Positions 12,358-24,406 are shown, counted from the stretch's first letter. The stretch: DNA of 64,000 bases from Hofstenia miamia (GCA_004352715.1 SCFE01000087.1:449150-513149); one strand, 5' to 3'. A program made the numbers and translations. The notes: generated by a model from the letters alone, not told the origin.

Positions 12358-12728
12358 TGTCAATTCATAATCTTATGGCTGTCAGAATTTATCTTACAGC
12401 TGTCAGAAAAGATGTAACTATGGTAATCACTCTTATCCAATAGCATTAATCAAAAATCATTATCAATATGGTAAATAGTAAAATTATTAAAAATATTAAA
12501 ATACCTTTTGAAGTTTAAATAATTGATTAATGTGAAACCTTTGAAAAATTATAAAAATTATATATGTAGGAAGCAAGTGAAATGTTATTTTAATGCCTTT
12601 CTCAAATAGATACTATTTTATCTAGATGTCTCTTAAGCAATGTCCCAATAAAGCTCATTTTAAACAATAACGACTTTTTCTGACATTTGTAAGATAAATT
12701 CTGACAGCCATAAGATTATGAATTGACA
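12358..12728. repeat. Foldback pair: ~53-bp inverted repeat, 371 bp overall
   Basis: Left arm 12358-12410 and right arm 12676-12728 are nearly perfect reverse complements. Both start TGTCAATTCATAATC read inwards and contain a direct repeat of CTGTCAGAA. The loop is about 265 bp without coding. It lies just downstream of the Tc1 remnant and may be its terminal repeat re-used, or a separate foldback MITE. No clear target duplication was seen. Confidence 0.7.
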
Positions 12729-13043
12729 TACTTTATAAGCCTCTATTTGCCTTTCGTTTGTTATCAAAAATGTGTTTATAATGTGGCCACTTTTTATACT
12801 TGAACTTAATGTTAAATATGAATTTTTATAAAAATATGAGTTTGCAGATATAAACAGATGAACATATTTGCTGATCAATAACGTAGCAAAGCTCTCGGGA
12901 AAAGGTAAAGTTTGCAAAATCAGACCTCTAAAATGCAATTTACAGTCTTAGTTTTTAATTTTGAATTTTTTACAGAATATTATAATTCTTAACCGAAATA
13001 ATAAAAGAAAATACACATCATAACCAGTTTTAATTAAATATTT

Positions 13044-13222
13044 CTATATATGGTAAAAACAATCTTCTAACGCTTTGGTTATCAACAATTCTTTTTAGTG
13101 CTTGAATTATAGCTAACCAATAGCATTCAGAGTTTGCCTCGACATTGCTATATATGGCAATTAGTTTCAAATTGCGACAACATCTATTGCGCAATCACTC
13201 ATTGAAATTTATCTTATAAATA
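13044..13222 (+). promoter_or_regulatory. Promoter of ADF/cofilin-like copy 1: CArG-type boxes, C/EBP palindrome, TATA box
   Basis: CTATATATGG occurs at 13044-13053 and again at 13148-13157 (SRF CArG-type, one base off CC(A/T)6GG). The perfect palindrome ATTGCGCAAT is at 13186-13195 (matches the C/EBP consensus). TATAAATA is at 13215-13222, 47 nt before the ATG. The copy-2 promoter has the same elements at nearly the same distances (49870-50060). Binding by SRF or C/EBP is inferred from consensus only. Confidence 0.65.
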
Positions 13223-13261
13223 GCCAATAATTCTGAATGAGTATTAGTTTGTTCGACAACG

Positions 13262-13699
13262 ATGGCACTTAGTTTGCAAGTCCAGCTTCCAAATGAATTG
13301 AAAGACGATTTTCTAACCTTCAAAAATAATTCAACCGGCGAGGGTCATCTTACTTTCAGTTTCGCTGACAAAGACTGTTCAAGATATCAAACAGAAGAAT
13401 TAGTTCTAGATGATAAACAGAGTTGGGACGACTACGTAAACGCATTGGATCTTACGAAATGCAAGATTATCTTTAAACATTGCAAATTTGTCAACTCTGG
13501 CGGGGAAAGAAGTAAACTTTTGGCTATTTCATTCAACCCTGAATCTGCAAATCGCAAAGAAAAGATGGCATCCAGTACAGCGTCAATAATATTTTTTTCT
13601 AATTTTGAGGGTGTTATGAAAAAAATTACAACTTCTCAGAAGAGTGAAATTATCCTAAGTGAATTGCAATCAATATGTATGGCTCAATTTAAAACTTAA
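13262..13699 (+). CDS. ADF/cofilin-like actin-depolymerising protein (copy 1)
   Basis: An intact 145-residue protein, close to the usual 140-170 residues of ADF/cofilin. The best family match is the actin-binding long-helix segment: LLAISFNPESA followed by four residues and KM (residues 86-102), equivalent to the family pattern [WF]-x-P-[DE]-x-A-x4-K-M. Upstream, WDDYVNALDLTKCKIIFKHCKF (55-76) fits the central strand region. The short N-terminus before LKDDFLTFK fits the family start. Such proteins bind and sever actin filaments in the cytoplasm. The coding region is uninterrupted; cofilin genes often have introns, but no poly(A) relic is visible and the promoter is shared with copy 2, so I do not call it a retrocopy. 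The N-terminal half is divergent, so the actin-severing function is inferred. The downstream UTR is also similar to copy 2. Confidence 0.8.
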   Translation: MALSLQVQLPNELKDDFLTFKNNSTGEGHLTFSFADKDCSRYQTEELVLDDKQSWDDYVNALDLTKCKIIFKHCKFVNSGGERSKLLAISFNPESANRKEKMASSTASIIFFSNFEGVMKKITTSQKSEIILSELQSICMAQFKT

Positions 13700-15939
13700 T
13701 TCCTATTTCACACACTGATTGCATTGTATATATTTGTATGATGACTTTTGTGAATTTTTATGCAATATTATTGATTTAGTTTTGACAATCTCCATATTTA
13801 TTTTTCTTAATTTTATTCATTGTACGCATAAAAGACATATATTTAAATAGTTCTTCTTTGGAAAATTTGTTTCTACGTTTAAATTATGAAATTTAGTTAC
13901 GTGTGAACATAGAATCAACTAGTTACAGATCTCCGCATCTTCCATTTGCAAATATATATTAATGACAAAGCTAAAATATGTATTGCTGTAATTTTTGATT
14001 AAATCGAAAACTGTGGATATATTTCTTAGAACTAAGTAATCCACAGCCTTTTGCTTAAGCAATTTTCAAGTTGTAATATATTTAATGATTAGCTTTTAAG
14101 TCAGAACATGGTCAGAAATAAGCAAGGAAACAAAATAATTTTGAGTTAATCCATTAGGGCTTGATTATATGAATAGTGTAAATTTTGGTAAGTGCCTCCT
14201 TTTAAACATCTTAACAATAAATCTTGATCTACATATCATCTATAATAAGATGAACTTTATTTAGTGTTTTAGATTCATTTAAATAGTTCCCTTATTATTT
14301 GTAAAAAATCTTTGCAGGTATAATAAAATTAACCTTGTCTCATAAAATGCTCAATATCGAAGGCTTGACTGTATTTCTATACAACTAATGTAAGTCTAAA
14401 TAATGTCATGCAAAATCTTTCATTCTATGGATTATTCATATCTATTTGTATTATATTTTGAGATACGGTTTTTTACATTGAGAGGGCAGTAATGTATGGT
14501 ATATATTTTATATAATCTACAGAAATAATGCATTATAAATAGTTTACTCTTTGCATCTTTATTATAGTTCGATGAAATGTATTAATTGAGACATGAGAAA
14601 ACGTAAATCAACATTTTCTCTGTTGTAAGGCATTAAAGTTTCAACAGCTTGAATACGATACTGAGAGAGAGGCCGTGACATAAAAATATTCACGTTTCCA
14701 GTAGAGGCCGAGCATTATTTCTGCATTTCTTTTGTTTTAAGAGACAAGCAATTCTTAAAATACCTACATTAACATTATCAACCGCATATTGCTCAGCAAC
14801 GAACTATTGCACGCACACAAGTCATTATTTGAATTACAATGTGAAGCAGCATATATAATATATATTCTTTTCACAGATTACAGTGCGGGAAATCACCCTC
14901 CGCTTTCTGCAAGCTGTGTGACTATTACATTGACTCTTCTATGCCTTAGCCTAGAAATATGTTTAACATTTACATCTAGTTAAGTATGCCAAAAATGCTC
15001 TTTGCATAAATTCGATCAGGATGTCTAAATACTAAAAAAGCGTCAATATTTTTTTTCCTCTCTTATGACATGCAACGAAAACTTTGGCTGAACTATCATT
15101 TGCTAACAAAATAAAAAATGTTACTAAAAACATGGGGTGTGTGTGCTGAGCATTGGCCCAATTGAAAGTCAATCCTGTTTCACCAGATTTTGTTATTAGT
15201 TCATTTAAAACTTACTTAAATCCAACTTACAAAGCTTCTGAATAACATTTTGAGGCAGCTGATGTTTTCTCACAAGCAACATAGACAACCGAATTGACCT
15301 TTTACTTTCTATGTTAGAGGGCGAAATTGCCTTTTTGCGTTAAACGCACAATTTAATTAGTGATTCTTTCTCATTGTTGAATAATTTAACTAATTGCGAC
15401 CATTTAACGGTTATAGTACTTGATGAGGATCGCATTATTGATCTAAGTCTATCACTTGTGATTCTTCTGACTGCCAATTATTTCTAGTACACTTAAATAT
15501 GTGAACATTTTCGTAAAATAAAAAAAATTCTCGAATTATCTGATCTTTTTGTAGAAAACGTTCAAGAAGCTGATCATTGACAAGTATGTTGCGTTGTTCA
15601 ACAGAGTTCTCTATAGATCGTTGGAATCATTGATTTTAGGGCGTCTGCAAACAGGGAAGTAACATTGTATATTTCGTTAGCAAATGAAATCAGCCAACGT
15701 TTTCGCTCTATATCATATGAAAGGAATACAAATATTAACGTTTTTTCTTTAGAATTTAGATATTCAGATCGACACTATCCAAAAATGCATTTTCTTGGTA
15801 TAATAACCAATTATAAATGGTAAATATGTTTACAATTAAGTGTTAGCAAAGTAATACATTAATGCACATGTAGCTTTTTAGGTAACAAAAAATTAACAGA
15901 TTATTTCATTCCGAGCCTAAATGTAAAAACTAAAAATGA
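13700..15939. other. Non-coding stretch, no gene recognised
   Basis: The first ~100 bp are the 3' UTR of ADF copy 1, judged by similarity to the sequence after copy 2. The remainder is AT-rich with only short chance open frames. No repeats or RNA genes were recognised. Confidence 0.4.
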
Positions 15940-15940
15940 T

Positions 15941-15977
<37 letters not shown>

Positions 15978-15978
<1 letters not shown>

Positions 15979-16189
15979 GTAATGCTTTTTTTGTATATCG
16001 AAGGCCTAACATTAACGTTATTTTGCGCCAATGTTATCTTCTGCCAGACACTTGATATTGTAATGTCAAACCTAAAGAAATATAACAATGATCACAGCCT
16101 TTACATTGGGAATCTAAGGCAGAACCAAATTTGCTCTTAGTAATTATGATCACTCGCAACATTTAACTTGTATTTTTCTAGAACAATTT
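15978..16189 (+). repeat. 212-bp direct repeat, copy 2, abutting an N gap
   Basis: Identical by eye to 9211-9422, preceded by a TA tract (15941-15977) and ending exactly at the gap 16190-16244. After the gap another TA tract runs to about 16290. Likely an assembly artefact caused by the TA repeat. Confidence 0.8.
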
Positions 16190-16244
16190 NNNNNNNNNNN
16201 NNNNNNNNNNNNNNNNNNNNNNNNNNNNNNNNNNNNNNNNNNNN
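16190..16244. other. Assembly gap (55 N)
   Basis: Undetermined bases between the duplicated 212-bp segment and a TA/CATA microsatellite (16245-16290). Confidence 1.
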
Positions 16245-16293
<49 letters not shown>

Positions 16294-16965
16294 TAAGCAA
16301 TTCACTCCTGTATCGACTCTTAAATTTGAAATTTAGTAAGTTTTGAAATTTCAAAGTGATACATCTTTGCGTCTTTGAAACTACCTTCCATAAATTTTTT
16401 CTAACCCCTATTAGTGAAGTAGATAAAAAATTGAACTTTAACAGCGTACAGCAACGAAATATCAACATTTAACAATATATTTATATGTATTTTGCAAACC
16501 ATTAATCACCTTCCCCGATTGTTTATAATGGTACACATGCACGTAGATCAAACTAGTTATTTGTACTACACGACTGTGCGATGGCTACCTTCCATACCTA
16601 TGCAACGCCGAATCCAAGATTACCTTACTGCTCAATTCCTTCGAACAAAGAGCATTATTATCAGGATCAACTCAAACCCATAATGCCCCCGAACAATGAA
16701 GACAAGCACAATCATTCAACCTTCTAGTTTGAGTATTCTCATTACAATTAACAAAGCGGTTGTATTCTTGAAAATCTCAAATCTCAATTTTTCTCAAAAC
16801 GGACACTTGCAGTAATTTTTATAAGGGAATTGTGCTCATTAAATAATAATCTAGGAAGATTTGAGATAAATTTGGAAAATTTGAGATTTTCAAGAATTAA
16901 AAAAAGTACCAACCCAACAAAGTTGCTTAGTTGACCTCATGACGTGAATTGAAAACAATGGGTTG

Positions 16966-17915
16966 CAGTGGAGTAGCCAGCTTAGTCAAGTTGGGGCGGC
17001 AAAGGGCAATTAAAATTAAATAATATTGAAGAAGGTTTTTTATGTCCTTGCTGCAATATGCCACAGAATTTAGCATTGTATTTTTTACTGAAGCTACTGA
17101 AAAAAATTTAACATATAATCGAGAAAAATTTTTTAAATGCAAAAATACATTTCATCTTTTGGACAAATTCATTTTTGCTAAAACAATCGCAGAATAAAAG
17201 CTAATTCAATTGATACTTGGTTGCCATTAAATCAATTGCTACCATTGGATTCATTTGTCAAGTTTACAATGCTATATAATTACATGAAGTTAAATCCTAC
17301 TGTAAATCATTCACGCTTTGCACAATCAAACTATTGTTTAATAATCTTAACAGACAAATGTGTACTTTAAGCATAATTTTTGTTTTTTAATATATTTCTA
17401 TGACATTAAGCTTTCGAAAACATTTGTAATTTACATAAAATTTCAAAATTAAAATTTTGAATAGAGTATAGAAAAATACGTGTTAATTTAAATTAACTTT
17501 AGTATTTCATTGTCTATTTTTTATGCAATAAAGTGCACGCGTAACATAACTTGATGTGAAAAAAATCGGCGGGGAGTGAGAACTAGGCCTACGTGCATTT
17601 CTAGTCGAATTTTAAAGAGTGTAGTTGTACAGACATAATAAGATGTTCAATTTTATACATATATTTAATGATTACTTTATTACTTATGCTTGCAATACAC
17701 ATAGCACAAATGCAATAAGTATAATTTAATTAAGGGTCCTTTAATCAAAACAATATTAAGCATATTTCATTTGTCAATATACATATTTATATAATGCTAT
17801 GGGGGAATCATATCTCTACCAAATATTTAAGGCAGACATTTTTCAAAATTCCAAGAGGCCTGATTTCCATTTGGGGCAGCCAGGCCGCACCTGACCCCCC
17901 TTGGCTACGCGCTTG
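16966..17915. mobile_element. Probable hAT-like non-autonomous element (~950 bp)
   Basis: The left end reads CAGTGGAGTAGCCAG. The right end, reverse-complemented, reads CAAGCGCGTAGCCAAGG, so the termini share a GTAGCCA core. The flanking 8-mers ATGGGTTG and ATTGGATG agree at 6 of 8 positions, as expected for an old hAT-type 8-bp target duplication. There is no transposase frame inside. The weak inverted repeat keeps confidence moderate. Confidence 0.5.
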
Positions 17916-18815
17916 ATTGGATGGCTTATAGTGCCATTCAGATGACAGCATCCCCCTCTACTCTCAGAAATTGCTCAGTTATTCTGGTACTGTTATTTAT
18001 TGTAAGACTGTTTCATGTCATCATTCAAACTTCACATGGTCAAGTGTTCGTTCCCAATTACTAGCCATTACGTTTTTGGTTAACATATATACCGATTTTC
18101 AGTATTGTGGAAGTATATAAACAGGCTACGTTTACACAATTTGATTTAAGGCCAGAGCGCAAATCTGGTGAAATCACTAAGCAATATAACAAAAGTTGAG
18201 TGGGAGAGAATTTTCCAAATAATTAAAAAGTATGAACGAGATATATTACGCACATCGGTTGTTTTCATGCCAAAAACCAAGTACATTTCAACAAGTATGC
18301 GCAAGTTGAAGAAATTGATGAAAGTTCTAAACATTTTCATGCAAAGTTTTGCTATCAGTAATAATAAATAAATTTAAAATTTACAGTTCGCAAATATAGT
18401 AAAGTATATCATTTCTTCTTCACATCAAGAGATTAAGTATTCATTTCCAGCATCTTGACTACAAGAAAATGGCTTTTGAGATTGATGATTAGCTACTCAA
18501 ATTCAAGGAGTAAATTATTTGCTAAACACCTATAGTTATTGTAATACACAACGACATGCTTGAGTCCAGAATCCCTGTGTGATTTTCTACATCTATTTTG
18601 CATTCATTTGTCTTTTTCTTAGTCCCTTCGTAGTTTCTGTATATGAATGCTGCAATCGTTATTATATATTTAGAAAAAAAATTTCATATATCTTGTAAAT
18701 TCATGTAAAAATGATTTGTCTCTTTATCATTGTAGAAAAATCATTGTTAGAATAAAGATTGATATCAATATTAAATTTCGTCTAAATTAACTATATGTAC
18801 ACGAACAATACAAAA
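17916..18815. other. Non-coding stretch, no gene recognised
   Basis: Contains a 67-codon open frame (18168-18371) with plausible amino-acid composition but no recognised domain or paralogue. Otherwise AT-rich sequence downstream of gene copy B. Confidence 0.35.
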
Positions 18816-19160
18816 TTAAAGCGAGTGATATGCAGGAGGAGGTGGCATTGGATATTGCCCAGAAACTGGAGGCTGATGTAGTACTGTTGGCCTATGATTT
18901 ACGTGAATTGCTCCTCTGGTATTTTGACTTGATTTAGCACAAGAAACAATAATGAATATGACAAGCATTGTTATTGCTGCTATCATTACTAATGGAACAA
19001 CAATAGCAAGGCAAGCTATAATGAAATACACAGCTATTGACGCCAATACGATTCCAAAAATCATGTCTGGATCTGTTTCTGTACATGCCGTTTGAGAACA
19101 AATTTCATCGCAACAATATTCACCAAATCCGCAATCGTAGTTCACTGAACATGAAGTCAT
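18816..19160 (-). CDS. Small Cys-rich transmembrane protein with C-terminal PPAY motif (copy B)
   Basis: A 114-residue paralogue of the gene at 327-674. The six cysteines keep the spacing (C4, C10, C16, C17, C21, C26) with the shared core DCGFxxYCC. A very hydrophobic block (about 32-73) follows, then a basic/Pro-rich tail with GAIHVNHRPTVLHQPP and a terminal PPPPAYHSL (PPAY 108-111). The conserved parts are the Cys block, the GxxHVxxxPxVxH tail segment and the PPAY end; the membrane segment differs in sequence, as expected of a lipid-facing region. The acceptor CTTTAG lies 9 nt upstream of the ATG, as in copy A, and the matching first exon is at about 24407-24541. Intact, so probably functional. 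Its role is unknown; a membrane adaptor for WW-domain proteins is one possibility. Confidence 0.8.
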   Translation of the reverse strand: MTSCSVNYDCGFGEYCCDEICSQTACTETDPDMIFGIVLASIAVYFIIACLAIVVPLVMIAAITMLVIFIIVSCAKSSQNTRGAIHVNHRPTVLHQPPVSGQYPMPPPPAYHSL

Positions 19161-20542
19161 TATTTATATCTAAAGGACATTGGTTATTTAACATTATTCT
19201 CATGAAGATTCCCCTATTTATCTATTAACAGTGGCCAGTAAAGTATTAGTTAATTTTTCAAAAACATGGCTTAGTTTTCAAGGAAAATAAACACATTTAA
19301 ACACCACCATCTCTCATATATATCTTAGCAACATCATTTAGCAACACAATGTAGTGTAAATCCATTTAATAGTTCAGCATTCATACGAAGTCAAAAATTT
19401 TCTGTACAGCATAGTTATTTAAGTTTACATTAAGCAATAATGAATTTGCCATCAAGCCCTAATAACAGGCAAAAAGCCAAATCTAGTAATTTAAGTAAGA
19501 AATGTCTGATGGTAAAAGAAACAGTTTAATACTGGTTTCAATATATGTGAAATTCCTAAAGGTATGAAACTGACTGCTCGAGGGATTATTAAATTTGAAG
19601 GTCCAATAATGCCAATTTAAAATGAATACTAAAATATTTTTAAAGACAACTTTTCAAATTTAAAGCTTTCAAATATTCATAAAAAAATTATTATGAAAAT
19701 TCATTTAACATTTATGTAATAATTTTTTACAATTTAAAGATTTCAAGAAAATCTTTCATAATGGATTTTGAATATTTAGAGTAGCTAAAGACATAATAGT
19801 AAATATACATTTACGGACAAATATCAGCTCATGGCCCACTGGTCAATGGTGGCCAGTATCGCTCAATTGATGACTACGTAGGTAAGAATTTATCATCAAT
19901 GACTTAGTTTTGTAAAATAATACAAACGTTATTTTCATTAATTTATCTATCTAGCTCCAGTTTGAGCGTTATTTTCAATAAACATCATAACTTAGTTTGA
20001 CAAATGAAATCGTTTTCATTGGATTGATAAAATTATTGCAAAAAGAATAAAATTAATGGTTACTGAATGGCATACATTTGTTAAAATGTTAAGCAAACAA
20101 GTACACGTCTCTTTTTTCATTTTTCAGAATTTCCCCAATCCATGACATTCAAAATTAAACAAGCTTTTTTGCAACTTTCTATTAAAAATATTACAATGAA
20201 ACTTTATAGAGAAATTTGGAAAGTCAAAACACATTTTTTTTTGTAAATATGAGGCAGCTCTGTTAACAAAGCCTAGGAACTTTTTTCATGTTTTCTATTA
20301 TATTGGTTTGATCACTCTAGAGAAAAATTATTGAGCACTTTCCAATGGCATGAGCTAAAGGAGGTAGATGTTTTATGTCTCTGATTATTATTGGTTCAGT
20401 GAGAGGTACGTATTGCACTGTATTAGTTAATTTTATACAACATTATTTTGTTCAAACTAATCTCACATAGATGAATGAAGATTTCTTCGTTATATTGCCA
20501 GACATATCTTGTAGCAAGGATTTCATTTCTTACACTTGAAGC

Positions 20543-22665
20543 CAGGCACGTAGCTACTGGAGTGAACAGGGGCAACTGCCCCCATCCCAAATTTTCACCT
20601 TACCCCTCCAAAAATTCATGCCTCTAGGCATATGTAAATCTTTCTTAATGATGAAAAAATAAGACAAAAAGTTGATACACAATAGTATAGTCAGTTATAA
20701 TAATATGTTGTTAATACTAAATTATCAAAAATACTACTGCTCAGTGGTTTCCACGGGGGATTACTGAAAAAGTCAACAGACTAACTCAGTTGGTGAAACC
20801 AAGATCTGGGTCCGGACCATACCCCTAGAAGTGTACCGGGCCGGTTTGATCCTGAGAAATCTCTGTGTTGAGTCTGATCAGCAGAGTGAGGTTGAAGGCC
20901 AAACTTCAGTTTAAAGGGTTGCGCCTCTCTCGCTTTGACCAACCAAAGCTACTAATGGTGGTAACTTTTTAGAGCGCCTGATGACTGATATAAAGATCCA
21001 GTTATATTGGAGCACGAGGCATATTCACTGAATGCAAAGAATCTAGTAAATAATGTCTCCAGTTAAAAGCATGTTGGATCATAACTACTTGTGACACAGC
21101 ATAGCTGTTTCACAGGAAAGGCACAACAAACGCTCGCCTAGGCCTATCTCACAGGCCAGAGACAGAGAGTTTCCTCTCGGTATGACTGCCTCATGAGAAG
21201 CACCCTAACTGGAGCCAGTGGCATTCTTGCTAACAGTGTTTCCACCATTGGCACGCAGAGTGCTGATCTGTGTTGAGTCTTATCAACAGAGTGAAGCCGA
21301 AGGCGCAACTTCATTTGAGAGGGTTGCACCTCTCCCGCTTTGGCCAACCAAGGCTACTAACGGTGGTAACTTAAGAGAGCGCCTGCTTGCTGCTAAGAGA
21401 TCCGTGAAAAGTAATTTTGGAGCAGTATTTATTAAAATGCAAAGCATTCTAGCTAATCGAAGCCTCGCTCAACTCCATAATAGATGGTAAGATGTTGGAT
21501 CATAATTACATGTGACACAGCAATAGCTGACCTTGACCTAACTCATAGGCCAGAGACAGAAAGTTTCCATTCTGTATGACTGCCCTATGAGACGCACCCT
21601 AACTGGTTCCAGTAGCAGTCTGGCTAGCAGTGTTTCCACTGTGTCGCCGTCTCTCTCCATAACACTAGAACAGACAAGTACATATACATGTAGTGGCACC
21701 TTCTGTACCCTGGTTTTAACGTCTGATGTAGCTTCGGGACTCCGCACACCGATGCGCCCACTGAGTGTTAGCATTACCCAGGAACCACCGTGAGGAGGTA
21801 CTCTTTCGGACGTTTTAGGCATAGCCCTTACGGTTCCAAGGTTTCCTCGTAAATTTTCTTACACCTTAAAACCAAGTTTTCGGTTTCCGATTTTAGCTAA
21901 CAAATATAGATATTAGAAAAACTTAATTTAAAAAATATCTTTATAAAGTACCGGTAAATTTTGATAATACTTCAAATTGACACACATTTTGGCGTTTCCA
22001 CTCAAAATACTCCATTGTCTTTGGAAACAATATTATAAGGTACTGATTCTGCTGAAAACTTTAAAAACTCGGCTTCAAATTTTTTCCTTGGTTCTGTTTC
22101 AGTTTTGATTAAAACATCTGTTTCAATTTTTTGCGGTGTACCACCTAGCACTACAGAAACGTATGAAATAAGTGAATTCAACTTTCGAACATCTGCATGA
22201 TCATTGCTTAAATGCTTGAGGTTTCTCCTGTTAAGAATAATCCAACTAATGCGGGGAAATTAAATGTGATATTTTGGTGAACGCAGGATTGTCTTGAGGG
22301 AGGGGCATTTCAGTTGTGATCATGTGTGTGATAAAAGTGAATTCAAGCTCCTCGAAAAGCTCAAAATATTAAAAAATACATCCTGAAGATACCACACTAA
22401 CTTTTTATATTTTTCTAATTTGTTTGATCAAAAAAATCAACGTCGAAATCTTGCCTAGAGACATTCCACACATCCACTGGATTTACACAACCGTTGTGAT
22501 GAAGAGTTTCATGTGTATTTTTGTATATACCGCTTGTAAAGTGTGCAGGTTGGTGCATCCACACAGTATTTGCGATTGAACATAGAGTAGTTTTGATTCT
22601 TATACAAATTATTTCCCTAAAATTTAGTTTACACCTCCAAAAATTCCTTTCTAGCTACGTGCCTG
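20543..22665. mobile_element. hAT-like DNA transposon, non-autonomous, 2.1 kb
   Basis: Terminal inverted repeats CAGGCACGTAGCTA (20543-20556) and its reverse complement (22652-22665) are perfect. They are flanked by an exact 8-bp target duplication CTTGAAGC (20535-20542 and 22666-22673). An 8-bp duplication and CA...TG ends point to the hAT superfamily. No transposase frame is present. The GC-richer middle (20855-21840) contains two ~400-bp imperfect tandem units. The element sits in the inferred intron of copy B. Confidence 0.85.
20855..21655. repeat. Two ~400-bp imperfect tandem units inside the hAT-like element
   Basis: Unit 1 (about 20862-21240) and unit 2 (about 21272-21655) share landmarks in the same order: GTTGAGTCT...ATCA.CAGAGTGA, CCAACCAA.GCTACTAA, GATGTTGGATCATAA or GCATGTTGGATCATAA, GGCCAGAGACAGA and GCACCCTAACTGG. 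The units are GC-richer than the surroundings and may be captured or amplified cargo. Origin unknown. Confidence 0.7.
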
Positions 22666-22673
22666 CTTGAAGC

Positions 22674-23903
22674 AAAATGAGTAAATTTCAGTGCTACTCT
22701 CATTCTTGATGATGTCGCAAGGAACTATATAGATCTGAACCATAGTGTGTGCATGTGTGTTTGAGTTGGACCTTATCTTGGGACGGACCCGGTCTTGGAC
22801 CAAATTTTAACCAGGTAATGAAGTTGGGCCTAGAAAGCATAACCTTAAACAGACTTGTCAAAGAGCTGGAATTTTAAAAGCTCGGCTCGGATTGTTTTAC
22901 TTTTGAGTATTTTCGGGTCAGATAGCCACATAAAATCTTTCAATAAGCATTTTAAAATAAGATTATAGGAGAGGTTAATTGAAAGAAAAAATCTGAAAAA
23001 TCTATATAATCAAGTCTTTGACGAGTCTGAGCATAACCCTATTCCATAAATGATTAACATATAAATAATGGATAGTCTGTTATTTTGTTGATGAAGAAGT
23101 TGAGAACAACAGGATTTAGTGCAGGTTTTCGTGCAGGTAGTCGAACAATAAATAAGTCAATTCTACTTAAATAAGACATACAGTTGAATAACTAACTTTT
23201 TTGTCATCAGTCTGACTGTTTTACAGCAGACGGAAGCTAAATTGGAATAACCTCTTCAAAAATAGCCATCGATCTTCATAAAGTGTTGCAGGGCTGTCAT
23301 TGAGACGTTAGAGGGGTCACTAGATTGAATTCCTTATAGCGCTTTATAATACTACCAGATGTTTTGATGAAATTTTTAAGGAAAAATAGTAGATTATCAA
23401 ATACCTTAGATTTTGTCGATTGGCTTTTGGAATCAAAAATTGTTTCATTGAATGCACATGCTGACCGTAGGAAAGCATTGCATTGATGTTTACCAAAAAG
23501 TGTTTGTTAGCAAAAATAATTTTGATTTATTTTCAGAATATGCAAAAAAATCAGAACTATGAATAACACACAGTTACTTGAAAGAAAGTTTTAAGTAGCA
23601 TCAATGTAAGTAAGATTATTTTCAATGTGAATTCGCAACTATTAAAACCAACATCTAGTACATGCTTGTCATCAAATATCGGTATAGCAAAAACACTGAA
23701 ACAATTGAAAATGCCCTGAGAAGAAAATTTGCTCGCTAAGCATTCATTCAAGTAAACTAAATTTCTGCTATCAAATATGGAAATATTTCTGATCTTAACT
23801 ATTTTCTTTGTCCAGGCTAGTTTCTACTATATCTTTGTCGATTTGCATTTATGTACATCTTAACTTTGTAGTGGTATTGTAAGATGCATATAGTTGTTGA
23901 TAG
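22674..23903. other. Non-coding stretch with a dispersed repeat
   Basis: Contains a copy of a dispersed repeat at about 22855-23030 (see that entry). No gene recognised. It belongs to the inferred intron of copy B. Confidence 0.4.
22855..23030. repeat. Dispersed AT-rich repeat with a GCTCGG core, copy 1
   Basis: Shares with 48765-48990 the segments AAGCTCGGCTCGG, TTTTACTTTTGA, ATTTTAAAATA and GAAAAAATCTGAAAAATCTRTATAA in the same order. The copies are diverged. Likely a short transposable element whose ends I cannot define. Confidence 0.5.
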
Positions 23904-23905
23904 TA

Positions 23906-24024
23906 TGGTTCTGCTGAACCGTCTAGTCCCATGATATTTACTGATATGGGACCAAAACATTTCATAGGACTACAATGGGACTAAATGGACCTGGGACCAA
24001 AAGTATCCTGGTCCAACAGAACCA
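23906..24024. mobile_element. 119-bp MITE with TA target duplication
   Basis: The left end TGGTTCTGCTGAACC and the reverse-complemented right end TGGTTCTGTTGGACC match at 13 of 15 positions. The element is flanked by TA on both sides (23904-23905, 24025-24026), as for Tc1/mariner-type MITEs. The interior repeats GGGACC/GTCCC words and can fold further. Confidence 0.75.
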
Positions 24025-24406
24025 TAGTTTATAGGTAACTGTACTCAACTTTTAATTAAAGAAGCCATTCAAACAATTTACGTAATGATTACGTAACTTA
24101 AATTTTAGTGCACACATTGATGCATAGCTTAAATTTACATTACCGAACATAAATGATATTTTGGGGCGTTCATGTTTTTATGTACAATCTAAATTTTGAA
24201 ATCATTCAGTTTTGTATTCTCTTTAGGAGTAATTAAAGAATCAGATAGCCGTATCACACGTTTCTATAGGCCTATTAAGAAATTCTCTAAAATTCATGAT
24301 TCTATTACTAATTTCAATTTTCTATTCACAATTGTTTTAGAATAGACAATATTAAAAATGAAATATAATATAATGCTCACAATCTGACTTCCAAATGCAT
24401 ACTTAC

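Noticed and set aside
16492-16740. Possible terminal exon (a ~55-codon Pro/Asn/His-rich frame ending at about 16733)
   Set aside because: Coding-like composition and a possible AG acceptor, but no paralogue, domain or upstream exon could be found.
18168-18371. 67-codon Lys/Ile-rich frame
   Set aside because: Plausible composition, but no recognised family, no promoter and an unclear start; length is within chance expectation.
21218-21822. Short frames on both strands in the GC-richer hAT interior
   Set aside because: They lie in an imperfect tandem duplication, are not conserved between the two units, and are open mainly because of higher GC.
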